Positions 34,801-45,429 of a DNA stretch of 64,000 nucleotides are shown here, one piece after another. The number at the start of each line of letters is the position of its first letter. The stretch's first letter is position 1. The notes beneath the pieces are model-generated. The model did no database searches. It worked only from the letters and a program-made list of their open reading frames with translations, and was not told where the DNA came from. A program made the translations under genes and the position numbers. This DNA comes from Leptodactylus fallax (lineage: Eukaryota; Chordata; Amphibia; Anura; Leptodactylidae), in assembly GCA_947044405.1 (NCBI GenBank), contig CAMRHE010000656.1, positions 77,001-141,000 on the forward strand, given 5' to 3'.

Positions 34801-34951
34801 CACTCACCAGAGGCTGCACACCGGAGAACGACCTTTTGTATGCATTACCTGTGGCAAAGGCTTTGCGCAAAAGATAAACTTGCTAACACATGAGCAAACC
34901 CATACAAAAAAGAAAAAGAAGATAGATGGCAAGCTGGTCCTAATAAACTAA
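18785..34951 (+). CDS. KRAB C2H2 zinc-finger protein, nine coding exons, 530 aa
   Basis: Predicted nuclear sequence-specific DNA-binding repressor. Coding exons: 18785-18808, 21504-21624, 21760-21873, 22038-22151, 23088-23195, 23568-23675, 23831-23947, 26647-26754 and 34173-34951. All junctions are GT-AG. The first intron is phase 0 and the other seven are phase 1; the coding total is 1593 nt, an exact multiple of three. Domains: KRAB box (about 9-48), a B-box-like extension (about 49-60), an acidic/Ser linker spread over six small exons, one isolated C2H2 finger (C342, C345, H358, H362), and three tandem fingers (C439-H459, C467-H487, C495-H515) joined by TGEKP/TGERP linkers, then a Lys-rich tail. 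Frog KRAB-like genes with short linker exons are known in Xenopus; orthology is not established here. Weak points: the start exon is inferred and a 5' non-coding exon probably exists upstream. Confidence 0.88.
18809..20624. other. KRAB-ZNF intron 1, left part, non-coding
   Basis: Contains frog-type interspersed repeat ends (a pair of abutting TTAAA termini near 19043-19056) and T-rich runs near 19972-20010. No coding exon recognised. Confidence 0.45.
20625..20715. repeat. ~33-bp tandem repeat (GGGCCACTGTGG.GCATATAATACTGTGTG)
   Basis: Three direct units in intron 1 of the KRAB-ZNF gene, related to 14380-14645 and 16585-16690. Confidence 0.75.
21385..21422. repeat. (TA)n microsatellite
   Basis: Near-pure TA dinucleotides about 80 bp upstream of the KRAB-A exon. 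Confidence 0.9.
21504..21624 (+). other. KRAB-A exon
   Basis: Acceptor TTATGATTTCTAG, donor CTGG|GTAATG. It encodes [15 protein letters not shown], then [25 protein letters not shown], a clear KRAB-A box. The DV pair and the EW are kept, but EEW reads KEW and the VM.E position reads VIKE. In mammals these residues help bind the TRIM28 corepressor, so binding here could be weaker; that is inference. Length is 121 nt, leaving phase 1. Confidence 0.93.
21760..21873 (+). other. KRAB-ZNF exon 3 (B-box-like)
   Basis: Acceptor TTTTCTGTCTTAG, donor TCTG|GTAAGT. It encodes [21 protein letters not shown]..., the region that follows KRAB-A in frog KRAB proteins. 114 nt, phase 1 at both ends. Confidence 0.9.
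22038..22151 (+). other. KRAB-ZNF exon 4
   Basis: Acceptor TATCCATTTAG, donor ACAA|GTAAGA. It encodes [20 protein letters not shown]..., with the PDILLTVK phrase seen in frog KRAB-like genes. 114 nt, phase 1-1. Confidence 0.88.
22379..22620. mobile_element. MITE with CTAGGTTCACA ends
   Basis: The left end CTAGGTTCACAGTAG pairs with the inverse of the right end (CTAGTGTGAACCTAG). Intronic, with no coding capacity. The central part also contains partly inverted segments. Confidence 0.65.
23088..23195 (+). other. KRAB-ZNF exon 5
   Basis: Acceptor TTTTTGAACAG, donor CAAT|GTAAGT. Encodes an acidic linker ([20 protein letters not shown]...). 108 nt, phase 1-1. Confidence 0.85.
23568..23675 (+). 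other. KRAB-ZNF exon 6
   Basis: Acceptor TTTATTTGTTACAG, donor GCTG|GTGAGT. Phase 1 reading gives [20 protein letters not shown]..., a typical disordered linker. The longer frame that starts upstream in the intron is the wrong phase. 108 nt. Confidence 0.85.
23831..23947 (+). other. KRAB-ZNF exon 7
   Basis: Acceptor TTTGTCTCCTAG, donor AAAG|GTGAGT. Encodes [20 protein letters not shown]...[13 protein letters not shown]. 117 nt, phase 1-1. Confidence 0.83.
24265..24489. mobile_element. Palindromic MITE (AGGCTGAGGCCC ends)
   Basis: Left TAGGCTGAGGCCCTACATTGC pairs with the inverse of the right end (GCATTCCCACAACCTGGGGCC). An internal GATTTTGCTGCGTTT..AACGCAGCAAAATC pairing is also present. 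It is the same family as 44236-44457. Confidence 0.75.
25807..25848. repeat. (TA)n microsatellite
   Basis: About 40 bp of pure TA. The [10 protein letters not shown] frames over it are meaningless. Confidence 0.95.
25922..26132. mobile_element. MITE-like repeat related to the AGGCCCCA family
   Basis: Begins GCTTTAGGCTGGAGCCTCATG and ends CCATGGGGCATTAGACTTAGCC. The interior shares TCTGCGGACTTTCTGTG and GGTTTTTCCCACAGCG with the fold-back at 53106-53659. Confidence 0.6.
26647..26754 (+). other. KRAB-ZNF exon 8
   Basis: Acceptor TTTTTTCTTCTTGTAG, donor GTTG|GTAAGT. Encodes [20 protein letters not shown]...[10 protein letters not shown]. 108 nt, phase 1-1. The 2.7-kb intron before it contains a composite repeat, and the 7.4-kb intron after it a larger one. 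Confidence 0.85.
28655..31870. repeat. ~390-bp repeat family, about eight units in both orientations
   Basis: Forward units begin near 28660, 29457, 30195, 30575, 30970, 31353 and (partial) 31765. Each has CTTGATAAATTC..GAGGGGTGCAGTTTTCAAAATGGGGTCACTTTT and CTCTGCAAATGCGACATGGCA. Inverted copies run at about 28880-29140 and 29690-29830. The three best direct units start 'CTCACTATA' at 30581, 30976 and 31360, i.e. 395 and 384 bp apart. Several units stay open in one homologous frame (motifs [19 protein letters not shown]). Confidence 0.8.
29215..29362. repeat. Inverted repeat inside the composite repeat
   Basis: TTCAGTGCGTAATATGTTGTGCCC (left) pairs with GGGCACAACATATTGGGCACTGAA (right). Between them lies a second pairing (GCTCCAAAAGC../..TTTTTGGAGTG). 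Confidence 0.8.
32550..32640. mobile_element. Minimal TTAA-flanked MITE, 91 bp
   Basis: TTAAAGGGGGTGTCCAGGAT at the left pairs with the inverse of ATCCTGGACAACCCATTTAA at the right. TTAA is present on both sides. Nothing but the inverted repeats and a short loop (which also pairs through CCTAAGGATAGG). Confidence 0.85.
32829..32915 (+). repeat. 87-bp segment duplicated at 54548-54634
   Basis: Begins TGAGCCTAGCTTTCCCATG and ends AGCTCTTTAATATA. By eye it matches 54548-54634 with a single mismatch (G versus C in CTTTGCAGTT / CTTTCCAGTT). Origin unknown. It lies in the last intron of the KRAB gene. Confidence 0.9.
33558..33908. mobile_element. MITE with CTAGGGCTGGG ends
   Basis: CTAGGGCTGGGCAAGTAAT on the left pairs with the inverse of ATCACCCAGCCCTAG on the right, and TTTGTG occurs just outside both ends. 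Probably a hAT-like MITE; the TSD is imperfect, so the class is uncertain. Confidence 0.7.
34173..34951 (+). other. KRAB-ZNF exon 9: zinc-finger exon
   Basis: Acceptor TTGTTCCCAACAAAAG. The exon completes GAT (D272) and runs to TAA. It encodes one lone finger, about 75 residues without a good finger (a decayed-looking TCVVYGKNV near 34590), then three tandem fingers. By the usual -1/3/6 scheme ZF2-4 carry N/N/G, Q/N/T and Q/N/T, which would favour adenine-rich triplets; that is inference. Four fingers is short for a KRAB-ZNF protein. Confidence 0.93.
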
Positions 34952-37900
34952 CCCAATTTTTCACATCAGGTTCTGGTTGACGACAGATCGGCCGGGATAA
35001 CCGCAAAGTGCCTGGGAATCACTTATTCCTATTCACTAAGTCTACTTATTTTTAAATGCACACTACACAGATTTTGTCGTTAACTCGCAGGCTAATTTTA
35101 CTGTTTAATCTAGGGTTTTTTTTGGACTAGTATTTTTTGACAGGTGCTACTCCAAGAAGATAAGATACATACAAAAAAGAAAGTACCTCAGACATGAGAA
35201 GTATTTTAGAGATTTCTAAGATACGAATCATTCGTTCCAATGTTTTTCTAGCCTTATGTTATAAGAAAGTATATATAAATGTTGTAACTAATTTGTATAT
35301 AACAGTTGAGTTATATATAGCTCAGTGTCAGGGCTGGAAATCTTGACCATTTCTTCACTAGTAATTTTTCAGGGGTTATAAAAAAACAAAAAACAAAAAA
35401 AGACTTTCTGTATATACAACAGTATATTCTCCTCCTCCAACCTCCCCCTCCAAACTACAAAACCTCAATGATACATTTTTTTTTTTTTCCAGTATGGTCA
35501 TTGTTGGGGGGAAGAAAAGTTAAAAGAAAGTTTTCTCTATTTTTAAAATGAAAAAAAAAAAAAAAACGACTGCAACTTATAGACTTGGTCGGGGAAATTT
35601 TTGTTTTGTTATTTATTGCATAGTATATCTTTTTGGTGCACAATTCTCCATCAGGTCTTTTGGTAAAAGGTTTTACTATATACACTAAACATCCTGCTAT
35701 AAGGTATTCTATAACCTCCAGCCGTAACTTATAGTGTAGTAGTGCTCCTGATTTGTGCTTCTATGTAGGCAATGTTGAAAGATGTTACATAAACCTCCAT
35801 GTTTTAATGGTGTGTTTTTTGTTTTTTTTCTTTTTGTGTTTTTTTTTTTTTTTGCGAACTATTACTACCGCTAAGACCATAAGATGTTTGAAATGGCGTT
35901 CCTGTTTTTGTTTGGGTTGTATCTTTGGACTTTTAACAACTTCTTACTACTGGGTCCGGTTTATTATAAGCATTCAGGATTTTATTTGCTCAGCTTTTTT
36001 GCTTCTTTTAATTGTTCAGATACCCTTGTAATGTGGACTATAAAATGGACTCACAAATGTGTTTATTCTGCAGTATATACTATACCTGATAACAATTGTA
36101 ACTATTTCGAATTGAAAATTGAAATTTGTTTTCTTTTTGTTAGTCAGTAAAATTACTCCCAATAGTTCATTCATTTATGAACTATCGGATAATGGGTTAT
36201 ATTCAAGCTAACGGGTTTCTGTTGGGAATGTACATTGCCATTTGTGATCATGGGGTCCATCCCCAGGGAACCCCATCAGTGAGCAGAACAGAGAGGTTGC
36301 TTTGCTCCAAAGAGTATTCATCACAGTGGCCTGATACGTGGATGTGCTTAGTACTACAGTTCAGTCCTGTTCATTTCAACAAACTTGAATGGAACTGAAT
36401 TGCAAATGAAATGGAACTGAATTGCGTAAGGATGTGACGCTCTTCCTATGTGACTTGGTCAATTTATATTCCCAGAAAATTATTTTACTTCAACAGGACT
36501 TGGACCATTGAGTGCTAGCCAAATGGAATTGTGAATTCTTCTGCAGATTTCCTCTTTAAAAATCTTAAGCTTTGGAATGTCTTCTTCCATGATGTTCCAG
36601 ATGCTGGACAGATCGGGCAATAACAGCTCTTTAATTTTTGGTGAAGGATGGGGGGAGTTGTCACTTCTGGTATGTAGAGACAGCCCCGACTTGGGAGCTG
36701 TTTTCTGAGGAAGTGTAATATTTTTATGGCAAGAAGAAGCTGTAACAATGGAGATGGATAGAAATCTCCTGAACAGCACATCACAATCCTTTCTAGTTTA
36801 TAAGAGGATTGGGAAACAGTTCTTAACATTTAGGGGTTAGAGATCTGAACAGGTCTAGTGATTTTATCACCCTCAACTCAGGATTCCTTAATAGGGTCTC
36901 TCTGAGCCAGACATCCCCTTTAAAGACCATTGGATCATTAGCAATATTCTTTAGTTCCATGGCCACAGCGAGAAGGGAGCATGACATGATCTTGGCTTTT
37001 GACTTCCCTATATAATACATGAGACTCTCTGCTCATTGGTCATTATGGTAGTAACTTATATAACATTTATGTTTAAGTTATTTTTCAGATTTTCTTTGTA
37101 GTCTAGTTTGTAAGAAGTTACTGGTGTTTGCACAAAAGACTCTACAATTGTATTTGAAACATAAGGGACATGTGTGTCTAGCTGTCACATATGACCGTAC
37201 TGATGTTGTTTCTGTTGCTCTATGCAGTCTTCAATCCACAATGGTTCATTCTGTAGAAACCTTTTGGTTCAGCAGAATAACTGTTTAAAGCTGCTCTTAC
37301 ATCATAACTGTTGGTTTTACTCGATATTCACAGATTCTATAAATACAGTTTCTATCACAATTTCTCAAGTACGTTAAGACAGAAACGTCTTTGATCTGTT
37401 CATTAGACTGTAGAGGGTAGGGCTAGAAGCTTTGTATAGGTAGTGTAGGCTGCATGTCTTATTAAAAAAAAAAAAAAAAGACATTAAAATAAAAAAAAAA
37501 ATATAAAGCTTTACACGCAAAAGCTGATTGCAGCGACAATGAGTTGTGTTATTCATATAAATAAGTCACGGTGGACGCATTGTAGTTCTGGTACCCTCTG
37601 GTTTTGTCTTTTTTTTGTTGATTTGTCTGTAGAAGAAAACTTTACACTGTTTTAATTTGAGGTTTGTGTTACTGTTTATTACTACGTTACTGTATCATTT
37701 TAACCTGTCACAACAATAACTATTTCTTCCTGACTCTTCGTACTCAAGGAAAGCAAGTGAACCTCTGTCCTAAGTTACATTTAATATCTGTGTTTTTATA
37801 TGTGTGTCAATGGACATTATTGTCTTATACACTTCACATGCCAATTTTCTCTTCTGTGGTGTTGCTATATGTGTGACCTTCAGACTCCTGGACGTAATGT

Positions 37901-38732
37901 GTAGCTAAACTGTTCAAACAGTGAAGAATTGTGCATACACCAGGTGCTGAGCTTTAGGTCACTCATCTTCATGCGTTATCTGAAGTTAAAGGGAAGCTGT
38001 TACTTTCTTTGCCTTTACCTGGTGTAACCTACATTTGTCTTTCAAGGTATGTGGACCTTACCATATGTTCATGTTGGATAATAAAGAGGCAGTCCACATC
38101 CCCTCCATGCCAGTGTCGAGACTGCCTTGTAGGTGAAACCAATCCTTGTTTAGTTACTGTATTAGCAATTCCTGTAAAAACATGGCCTAACTAAAAGCAT
38201 TGCGGAATATTTACTAGTATGGTGGAAGCTATTATCTACAGTTAACTCCACAGCGTTAATGCCAATGTGCTTTAAAAGGACACACAAGCCTAAAGTACTT
38301 CTGTTGAGTTTGGAGAGACTGACTTTATGGCCCTCACACTTTGTGGCTGAGTTTGGCTCAAGGAATGATCAGAAGGTACAGCTTTGTCATGTGTCGGACA
38401 CTATAGTGGCAAACAGTGTTCGTATAGATTGGGAAGCACTCCTTGTGCCACCATATAGTTACAAGAATACCTCAGTAATATGTATTGGAACTTACCATGA
38501 CTTATAGCTTAAAATTGGAGATGTGATTTGTCAATGCAGTATATGGGTGCCATATTATACATCTGTAGCATGGTCATGTGCATAGGCCCTTAGTTTAATA
38601 GAAGCTGCTAAATGCAGAGCCGTGACCTAAAGTCATTTAGTTCCATGATCACTACTAGTGCTCAGATATTTATATCTATATGTATCATATCAGCATTTAT
38701 ACACGCTTTTATACTTAAGGGTTCAGGCTACT
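34952..38732. other. Downstream of KRAB-ZNF stop: presumed 3' UTR and non-coding sequence
   Basis: AT-rich with poly-T and poly-A runs. AATAAA occurs in 34942-34947 (overlapping the last codons) and near 38080, but neither is convincing as the cleavage signal. A minus-strand frame cluster at 36480-37020 has no recognisable domain. The TTAAAGGGGATGTCTGG-type end near 36905-36920 indicates another MITE remnant. Confidence 0.4.
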
Positions 38733-39403
38733 TTAAAGGGAGTCTATCATTACCAAAACCACTTTTGAGCTAATGGCACGTTGGAATGGCCCTTAAAAAG
38801 GCAATTCTACTCCTACCTTTCCTTTGTTTTCTTCTCCCAGCCGATTCCAAGATAATTAGTTTCTTCTTGTATGTAAATGAGCACCCGGGGCGTTCCTCCT
38901 CTTCTGCAAGCACTCACCGCCCCTTCGTCCATTGCGGTGACTCCCCTCTTAGTCTTCTTTCAGCTCAGTTCTTGCCGGCTGCGAATTCTCACACATGTGC
39001 AATCGGCGCTGCCACTTCGGGTTCGGGCAGAGCCGACTGCGCATGACAGGCTGACATTTTCCGGTGGTCTGTCACAAAAGCATACTGTGGCAGAGCTCAT
39101 TGCACATGCGCACAGCGCTGCGTACGAGGACTTAGAAGAAAGAAGATACAGAGAAGACCAAGAGGGAAGTCGCCACAACGGACGAAGGGGCGTTGATAAG
39201 CGATGACGAGGTGGGTGGTCACAGAAGAGGAGGAACGCCCCAATGCTCCATGGTGCTCATTTACATACAAGAAGAAACAAATTATCTTGGAATCGGCTGG
39301 GAGAAGAAAACAAGGAAAGGTAGGAGAAGAAGGGCCTTTTTAAAGACCATTCCAACGTGCCATTAACTTAAAAGTGGTTTTGCGAATGATAGACTCCCTT
39401 TAA
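38733..39403. mobile_element. Fold-back element with ~250-bp arms and TTAA ends, 671 bp
   Basis: Left arm TTAAAGGGAGTCTATCATTACC... and right arm (inverse of TTAAAGGGAGTCTATCATTCGC...) pair through ACGTTGGAATGG, TTCTTCTCCCAGCCGATTCC and TTCTTCTTGTATGTAAATGAGC to about 250 bp. A GC-rich centre lies near 38990-39120. TTAA is intact on both sides. The terminal AAGGGAGTCTATCA is shared with the MITE at 18303-18587, so the two are related at their ends. Confidence 0.92.
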
Positions 39404-42400
39404 TTTTTTTTTTTATTGAGGCTTGTTACAGTATTGTATGCCCAGTTCATTCTACACTCCAGAATAAGATCAGAACTACTGTACCTGGATTTGGTTTTGC
39501 TTGGTTGATTTAAAGTTAACATCCTGGAGATTTGTGGTTATAACAGCAATTCTCGTTCCTTAGTAGGCCCAGTATTTTTAAATGGATTTTCTAGAATTTA
39601 GATATTGATGACCTATCCATATCAGATTGGTGAGGCCTTGAAATGCAGCACCCAACCATCATCTGATATGAGGAGCCGCAGCTGCTATAACTAGCATAAT
39701 TCAATTTCCTGTGCAGTGGCCATGCTGAATTACTCTATTTTAACCCAATACACAGCGTACAAAGCTATTTGCTTCAGTATATGTATGCTGCAAGTTTCAG
39801 TGGCTGTGACGCACTATATCAACTGATCGGTGAGGGTGTTGGGTGTCAGACCCTCACTGTTCTGATATTGATGACCTATTCTAAAGACTTAAATTCTGAA
39901 AAACATTCATGCCGCTGTAAACTGATGTATGCAAAGCTTATCAGAGCATGCATGTGTGTGGGGAATTGGGAGGAATAACTGTCAGCTGTATGGGAACCTT
40001 TAAAATGCACATGGGTGTTTTAGCTATGGATAAATGAGTTTGTCCAGAATTGGAAAAACATGGCTGCTTTCTTCCAACAACGGCACTACCTTTGGGAAAC
40101 AGTAGCCATATATTTCTGATTTTGGACAACCCATTTACGCTAAGCAATGCTGCTGTTATCTGTAATCTTCTGTTTGTATTGAAACCCAACGATAGGGATT
40201 TATGCCATATTTTTACAAGTGTTACATTTATTGTTCATTTACATGAATGCCAAATTTACCTAAAGTAGCAGCCCCACAAAAAGTTTTATCATCTGACCTG
40301 TTCGAAAGGTACATAATATAAAATAATAGTGAAGGAAATTTACCGATTGCACAGTTTCCACTTGTCATGTTATACAGCATCTTACATGTGGACAGGAAGT
40401 CAGTTTCTTTATTCGTTCCTATGAGACTCACATTGAGGCGCTAATAAAAATGAATAGAGAAACTGACTTCCTGTCCAAAAATGAGATGCCATTTCATTGG
40501 AGATTGTGTCGGTCACATGATACAGTCTGAGACCAGTGGGTGAGTCACATAAAGCCACCTGGAAGAAGATTACTTTCACTAGATTTTACATCATGTACCT
40601 TTCTAATGGGCAAGAGATTAAACATTTTTCTGTGAGTGTTACTTTAAAGTTTATCGATGTGAAACGGGTTTTTAAATCTTAAGTCCCTATTACACGGGTA
40701 GGTGATTGGGCCAGTGTAAAGGTGTCAGCCATCAGCTGGCAACATCTGTGTAAACAGGGCACGGGCTGCTGACAAAGGCAGCGAGGATTGCTGCACATAT
40801 ATGCAGTCAATGATTGGGCAGTGATCTCTGTGAGCATCTGTTCCTAATCTTTGCCCCCCTTGTTGGCCTGTGTAAAAGGTCCCTATCACAGCGGCCTTTC
40901 CCATTTACCATAGATATTTATTGGCACATGTTGAGGGGATATTCGCTATAGGCATGATCATCCTCTGACTCTTATTGGTAGAATTTTTAACCTTGCCCAA
41001 TCATTGTTTTCTTTCACTTGGCACCAGATATATCTTACATCTGCTGTTACATTGTGTACCCAGTTTTAGGAGGTAAAAATAGTCATTATAGGCAAGTATG
41101 GTAATTAGTTTCTCATCTTCTAAACCATTTGGCATGTTTGACGACTTACAGGCTTCTTTAAAAGGGTTGGCACCCCTGTCCATATGTCCTAATAAGGCTT
41201 ATGGAAATCATAAAAAGGAAATCCCTGCCTATCATTGGTTGTAAAAGGGTTTGTTTTCATATAGCCCCCTGACACCCCCCCTCCTCACTGGCACCCATTT
41301 ATCATTTATACAGCCATGATAATTCTCCCTCCTTGGAAGTGTGACATTGTGTAATGGCATCCTTAATGTTTTTATTGTGACTCTTTTATTTGAAAATGCC
41401 TTGTTGGTCTTAAATTTGCATTGAAAATAGATCTTTACAAATTACTTTATTACTTTTTAAACAATTTGTAGTTTTGTCTGTTGTTTGTTTTGTATCCCAT
41501 ATGCGTTACATAACTTATCTTCACACTAAATAACTACTCATTTTACATTTTGAGGCACTATTTAACATCAATTTGACAAAAATATTTAAATTGAAAACAC
41601 TTTTTTTTTTTTTAGTTGACTCTTTTTTTTTAAATTTCAGAATGTCAATTTTATTAAATGCAGGTTGTTTTAATATTTCCCCTGCTCTATTTTTTATTTG
41701 CTGCTTTGGAAGCAGCCTAATATATTATTGTACCCAGTTACATTGAAAACATTGAAACCAAATATTATATATGCAAGTACTTTACTGTTTTCCGCTCATT
41801 TTTTTTTTTGTCTTGTGAGAAAACAAAAATCTGTCTTACAACTGTTTTTGTATTTGTCTATCAGTGTTGTGTGTAACATGCATCGCTCTTCAACACGTGT
41901 TACGCATGTTACTTGGTTTTTCGTGCGTCTGAAATGAATAGAACCTAAGGTACTTCTAGATGAAGATTGTTAGCTGTTACTGTAACCTTCCCATTTAGAA
42001 TGAGTGCTTCTTAGGAGTTGAGTTTGTATATGTGATTCTTTATGGTTGTCATAATTCCTGTAATATCTTCCAATAAACTCCTGTTTTGTTACCTATTATT
42101 TCTGTGCCCTCTTTTTTATAGAATTAAGGACTGATGCTTGGGTGAGGCCAAGCATGACAAGGGGAAAATATGACAAAGGAAAACTCTTTCTGTAGAACCA
42201 CCTTTTATAGGTCAGTGCCCAACTTTGTGACATGACTTGGGATATGAGTCAAACTCAACATAGCATTCTTCCTGACCTACAGGGATACAAAGAAAAGCAG
42301 TCTGCAACTGATCTTCAATCCTTATGCCAGTTTTTCTCAAGAGATTTTTTATTTCTTCTCTCGTGCCTTTGTGTATATGCTGTGTTATTTATGATAACTT

Positions 42401-42737
42401 CTGTTCCTCGGAAGGAAAAAAAAAATACTGTGGCATCTGAAAGGAGGATTAGGTGGATTCTAAGCATTCATCACATGATAACAGGCAAATGTCAGTTTTT
42501 AGCAGATTATAATGGGCAAATTCTTAAAGTCTGCCAAAAGATGTGCACTAGCTCACTCTTGTAACCTTTCGTCATTTGTGTCTGTAGAGCTGCTGCCAGG
42601 CAGTAGCCCTGCATCTGTTGTAGGCCTTTCTGCAGCACTACAATTTGACAGTGAAGTTGGGGGGTAGTGAATTGTGGCAACCATGTTACTATAGCTGGCT
42701 GTCCCAATAAGGAAGTCTGTAACATTGACAATGCTGC
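39404..42737. other. Non-coding sequence; possible polyadenylation signal at 42072-42077
   Basis: No coding frame with a recognisable domain. 42040-42110 (TATCTTCCAATAAACTCCTG...GTTACC) looks like a transcript 3' end, with AATAAA at 42072. It could serve a very long 3' UTR of the KRAB-ZNF gene, but nothing connects the two. Repeat-like phrases occur near 39590-39880. Confidence 0.35.
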
Positions 42738-43934
<1,197 letters not shown>

Positions 43935-44235
43935 ATCCTAGGCTGTAGTTTTGGAGCAATTTTGTTTTGTGAGTTCAGCTCACATTTGGGGGTATAGAGA
44001 CCAGAACCTGCCCTTGATCTTTGGAGCATTTAATATTTTCCCCTTGGAATATTAAATCTTCATCACTTATTCTGGACATTGTTGGACTTATTCTTTGGAA
44101 GCTACAGATGGAGGAGACATTGGACTAAGTATACAGGTAATATATACGGATACATATTTAGCAGGATAATAACATTGTTTGGACATTAACTCTATAAGGT
44201 GTTCTTTGTAAAGATTGTTTTTTTTTAGTTGCTTT

Positions 44236-44457
44236 AAGGCTGAGGCCCCACGTTGCAGAAACGCAGCTTTTTTTGTTGCAGATTTTGCTGCATTTTTATG
44301 AGCCAAAGTCAGGAGTGGATTGAGCAGAATGTAGAAGTATAAGAACTTCTTATATATTTCCCATTCCTTTTGTAGCCACTCTTGGCTTTGGCTCAAAAAA
44401 ACGCAGCAAAATCTGCATTAAAAAAAGTTGCGTTTCTGCAATGTGGGGCCTTAGCCT
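44236..44457. mobile_element. Palindromic MITE (AGGCTGAGGCCCCACGTTGC ends)
   Basis: The left end pairs with the inverse of GTTTCTGCAATGTGGGGCC...TTAGCCT over about 35 bp. Internal GCAGATTTTGCTGC../..GCAGCAAAATCTGC also pairs. Second copy of the family seen at 24265-24489. Confidence 0.85.
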
Positions 44458-45429
44458 AAAACAATATTTGTTTAGTTTTTTTTTTTTTTTTGTGGGTATT
44501 GAAGCAATAAATACCAAGTTCCATGCAGCATCAACAGTCTCTAAGTGGTAGTTGTTTCTGGAGATAAGCACTAAGGTGAAATTTTCTGGTTAATACTAGA
44601 GAAAGTCTTTTCAACAAAGTCCTGTTAAAGAAGCACTAACAGTAATGTGTCTGCATCCTTTTCTTGAGTAGGTACGGTTATCTAGAGCAGAGAGTGAAGC
44701 CCTAGTGGGAGAAGAAATGATCCTAAAGCCCTTTTTTTGGAAAGTGTATAAGCAGCCTCTAGTCTCCCTCTGACTCCCTGAATGATGGGCTGTACTACAC
44801 AGGCTCTCCAAAGTGGTAAACAGAAACTTCTGACACTAGCTTCTGATGAGCAGACAATACCTGTCACACAGCTATAGTGAAGGAGCTCATAGCCTCGCTA
44901 CCTATGAACTTACAGTCTCTTATATTATTTATTACACCCCGCAGCAGGTAGATATAGTACAGGCTCTAGATGCCTATGTGATACTATACAGGTGCATCAT
45001 GGGATTAATAGAGCAAAGAGAAATATAAAAGCCAAGAAGAGATCTGATTAGGAGCAGAAAATAAACTAGACTACAGGGATAAATGCAGCTTAGTGAGTTA
45101 CAGACAATCAGATGATGAGTGAAGAGATGAAACAAAGTATTTTTGCTGGAGTGCTACTTTAATTTCAGCAGAGGATCCTGCTGAAAGAACCATCAGGAGA
45201 TCAGAAAGAACAATAGCAACCCCAGATCTTCAACTGGCCAGAGAAGACAATCTGGTTTTTACAGCGATTCACCTCAGATGTACTTTGAATTAGATTGCAG
45301 ATTACCTGAGCAGAAGGACTTTGTTTCTATGTGAATGGTGTCTGAACCAGTAAGTCTTTCTAGAGATCATAAATAAGGTAGGCCAGAGGTGGATCTGTTT
45401 ACAGGAATAAGTTGAAAACTAGTAGTAGC
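44458..45429. other. No gene recognised
   Basis: Non-coding; the right part may belong to the LINE that follows. Confidence 0.4.

Noticed and set aside
34583..34877. 95-aa frames on both strands over the zinc-finger exon
   Set aside because: Out-of-frame shadows of the C2H2 fingers.
36480..37020. Cluster of minus-strand frames of 65-104 aa
   Set aside because: They overlap in different frames, show no recognised domain, and one end looks like a MITE terminus.
42072..42077. Firm polyadenylation site of the KRAB-ZNF gene
   Set aside because: AATAAA is well placed in sequence style but lies 7 kb past the stop, beyond a fold-back element, so the link is unsupported.
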